This document shows, in pieces, positions 63,474 through 64,000 of a DNA stretch of 64,000 nucleotides. A program made the translations under genes and the position numbers. The DNA is from Maritimibacter alkaliphilus HTCC2654 (GTDB taxonomy: Bacteria > Pseudomonadota > Alphaproteobacteria > Rhodobacterales > Rhodobacteraceae). Each line of letters starts with the position of its first letter. Within the stretch, counting starts at the first letter, position 1. The notes below the pieces were generated by a model. That model was given only the letters and a program-made list of their open reading frames with translations, was not told the origin of the DNA and ran no database searches. Location: assembly GCF_000152805.1 (NCBI RefSeq), contig NZ_CH902578.1:849184-913183 (forward strand), in the 5' to 3' direction.

Positions 63474-64000
63474 TTCTTGTCTTTGAGCCCCATGAGCGCC
63501 TGCGCGAACGGGTTGTCCGGGTCGATCGGCTTGTCCTTCTTCGGCGGCCTGGACGAGAAGGTCTTGGGCTTGCCGCCCTGCCCGCCTTTGCCCCGGTCGC
63601 CCTCGCGACGCGGCCCCTTGCCCTTGGGCTTGCCACCCTGCGGCTTGCCGCCCTGTCCGCGACGTTCGCCGCCGCGCGGGGCGCCGCCGCCTTTGCGCGC
63701 GAACCCGGCCCAGGTGAAGGTGTAGTAGACTTCGACCTCAGGCTCGGCCGACGGCTCGGCATCCGGCGTGGCCTCGGCCTCGGATGCGCCCTCGCTTTCG
63801 GGAATCGGTTGCGGCTCGGCCTCGCCAGCCTCCGGCGTCGCCTCGGCCTCGCTCACCGGCTTGGCTTTGGGCCGCTCGCCCTTCTCGGCCTTGTATCCAA
63901 GACCGGACATCAGGTCCGCGAACTGCTCCAGCGTCATGCCGGTGATCGACAGCATGTCGGGGTTCGCCTCGAACCCGGCCTTGGAATCCTGCGCGCGAAG
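63470..64000 (-). CDS. Helicase-related protein, C-terminal part (5' end outside window)
   Basis: The visible 176 residues are the C-terminus of a larger protein. It enters the window as LRAQDSKAGFEANPD, then ITGMTLEQFADLMSGLGY, the stretch found at the end of the SUV3-like helicase family in Rhodobacterales. A long Glu/Ala/Pro-rich linker and a Gly/Lys/Arg-rich, low-complexity RGG-like tail (about the last 80 residues) follow, ending in DNPFAQALMGLKDKK. The tail suits RNA binding. The helicase core lies beyond the right edge, so the family call is based on the C-terminus and synteny with the S4 and fdxA genes. Confidence 0.65.
   Translation of the reverse strand, partial: LRAQDSKAGFEANPDMLSITGMTLEQFADLMSGLGYKAEKGERPKAKPVSEAEATPEAGEAEPQPIPESEGASEAEATPDAEPSAEPEVEVYYTFTWAGFARKGGGAPRGGERRGQGGKPQGGKPKGKGPRREGDRGKGGQGGKPKTFSSRPPKKDKPIDPDNPFAQALMGLKDKK

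Overview
The window looks like a chromosomal segment of a high-GC alphaproteobacterium of the Rhodobacterales (Roseobacter/Rhodobacteraceae group). The reasons are a complete Rhodobacter capsulatus-type gene transfer agent (GTA) cluster, a pdhA-pdhB-pdhC operon whose E1 beta subunit carries its own lipoyl domain, a carD / fdxA / S4-protein / helicase neighbourhood, and several roseobacter-type families (DUF6314, DUF1223, DUF3179, DUF4399). No rRNA, tRNA, CRISPR array, insertion sequence or integrase was seen.

Layout. 1-0.9 kb: 3'-truncated MoxR-type AAA ATPase gene. 1.2-7.1 kb: a compact co-directional cell-surface cassette of two glycosyltransferases, a sulfotransferase, a sulfotransferase-like/glycosyltransferase fusion and an FkbM methyltransferase. 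7.3-18.7 kb: housekeeping genes (pyrC-pyrE, dnaB, purB) mixed with a membrane-anchored NYN-type nuclease, three small secreted proteins sharing a cysteine motif, an orphan fliG, two tandem EamA transporters, a GST and a DUF1223 protein. 19-30.2 kb: central carbon metabolism (acnA, pgk, class I aldolase) with two cyclophilins, a DUF3179 protein, an acidic membrane protein and an AidB-like acyl-CoA dehydrogenase. 30.4-34.8 kb: an FtsB-like protein and the pdhABC operon. 34.8-39.7 kb: small membrane proteins, cysE, a DksA/TraR zinc-finger protein, a cytochrome P450 and an LpxL-like acyltransferase.

39.7-53.5 kb is a minus-strand GTA cluster running from g1 (small terminase) to g15 (host-attachment protein). 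The order is terminase, portal, protease, capsid, connectors, tail tube, tape measure, distal tail, hub, peptidase, megatron. Every recognisable structural gene is intact and there is no integrase, replication or lysis gene, so a GTA is favoured over a prophage. The usual small gene between portal and protease (g3.5) is not present there.

53.8-64 kb: a long Pro/Ala-rich single-pass protein with PilM/GspL-like and PilP/GspC-like ends, a PAS protein, a Kef-type antiporter, divergent cobT and cobS, carD, fdxA, an S4 RNA-binding protein and the C-terminus of a helicase-family protein that runs off the window.

Regulatory features worth attention are three related CG-centred palindromes upstream of acnA, the aldolase gene and pdhA, an FNR-like site beside a 22-residue membrane peptide, a strong-looking carD promoter, several hairpin terminators, and a two-copy dispersed repeat at 7.1 and 30.7 kb.
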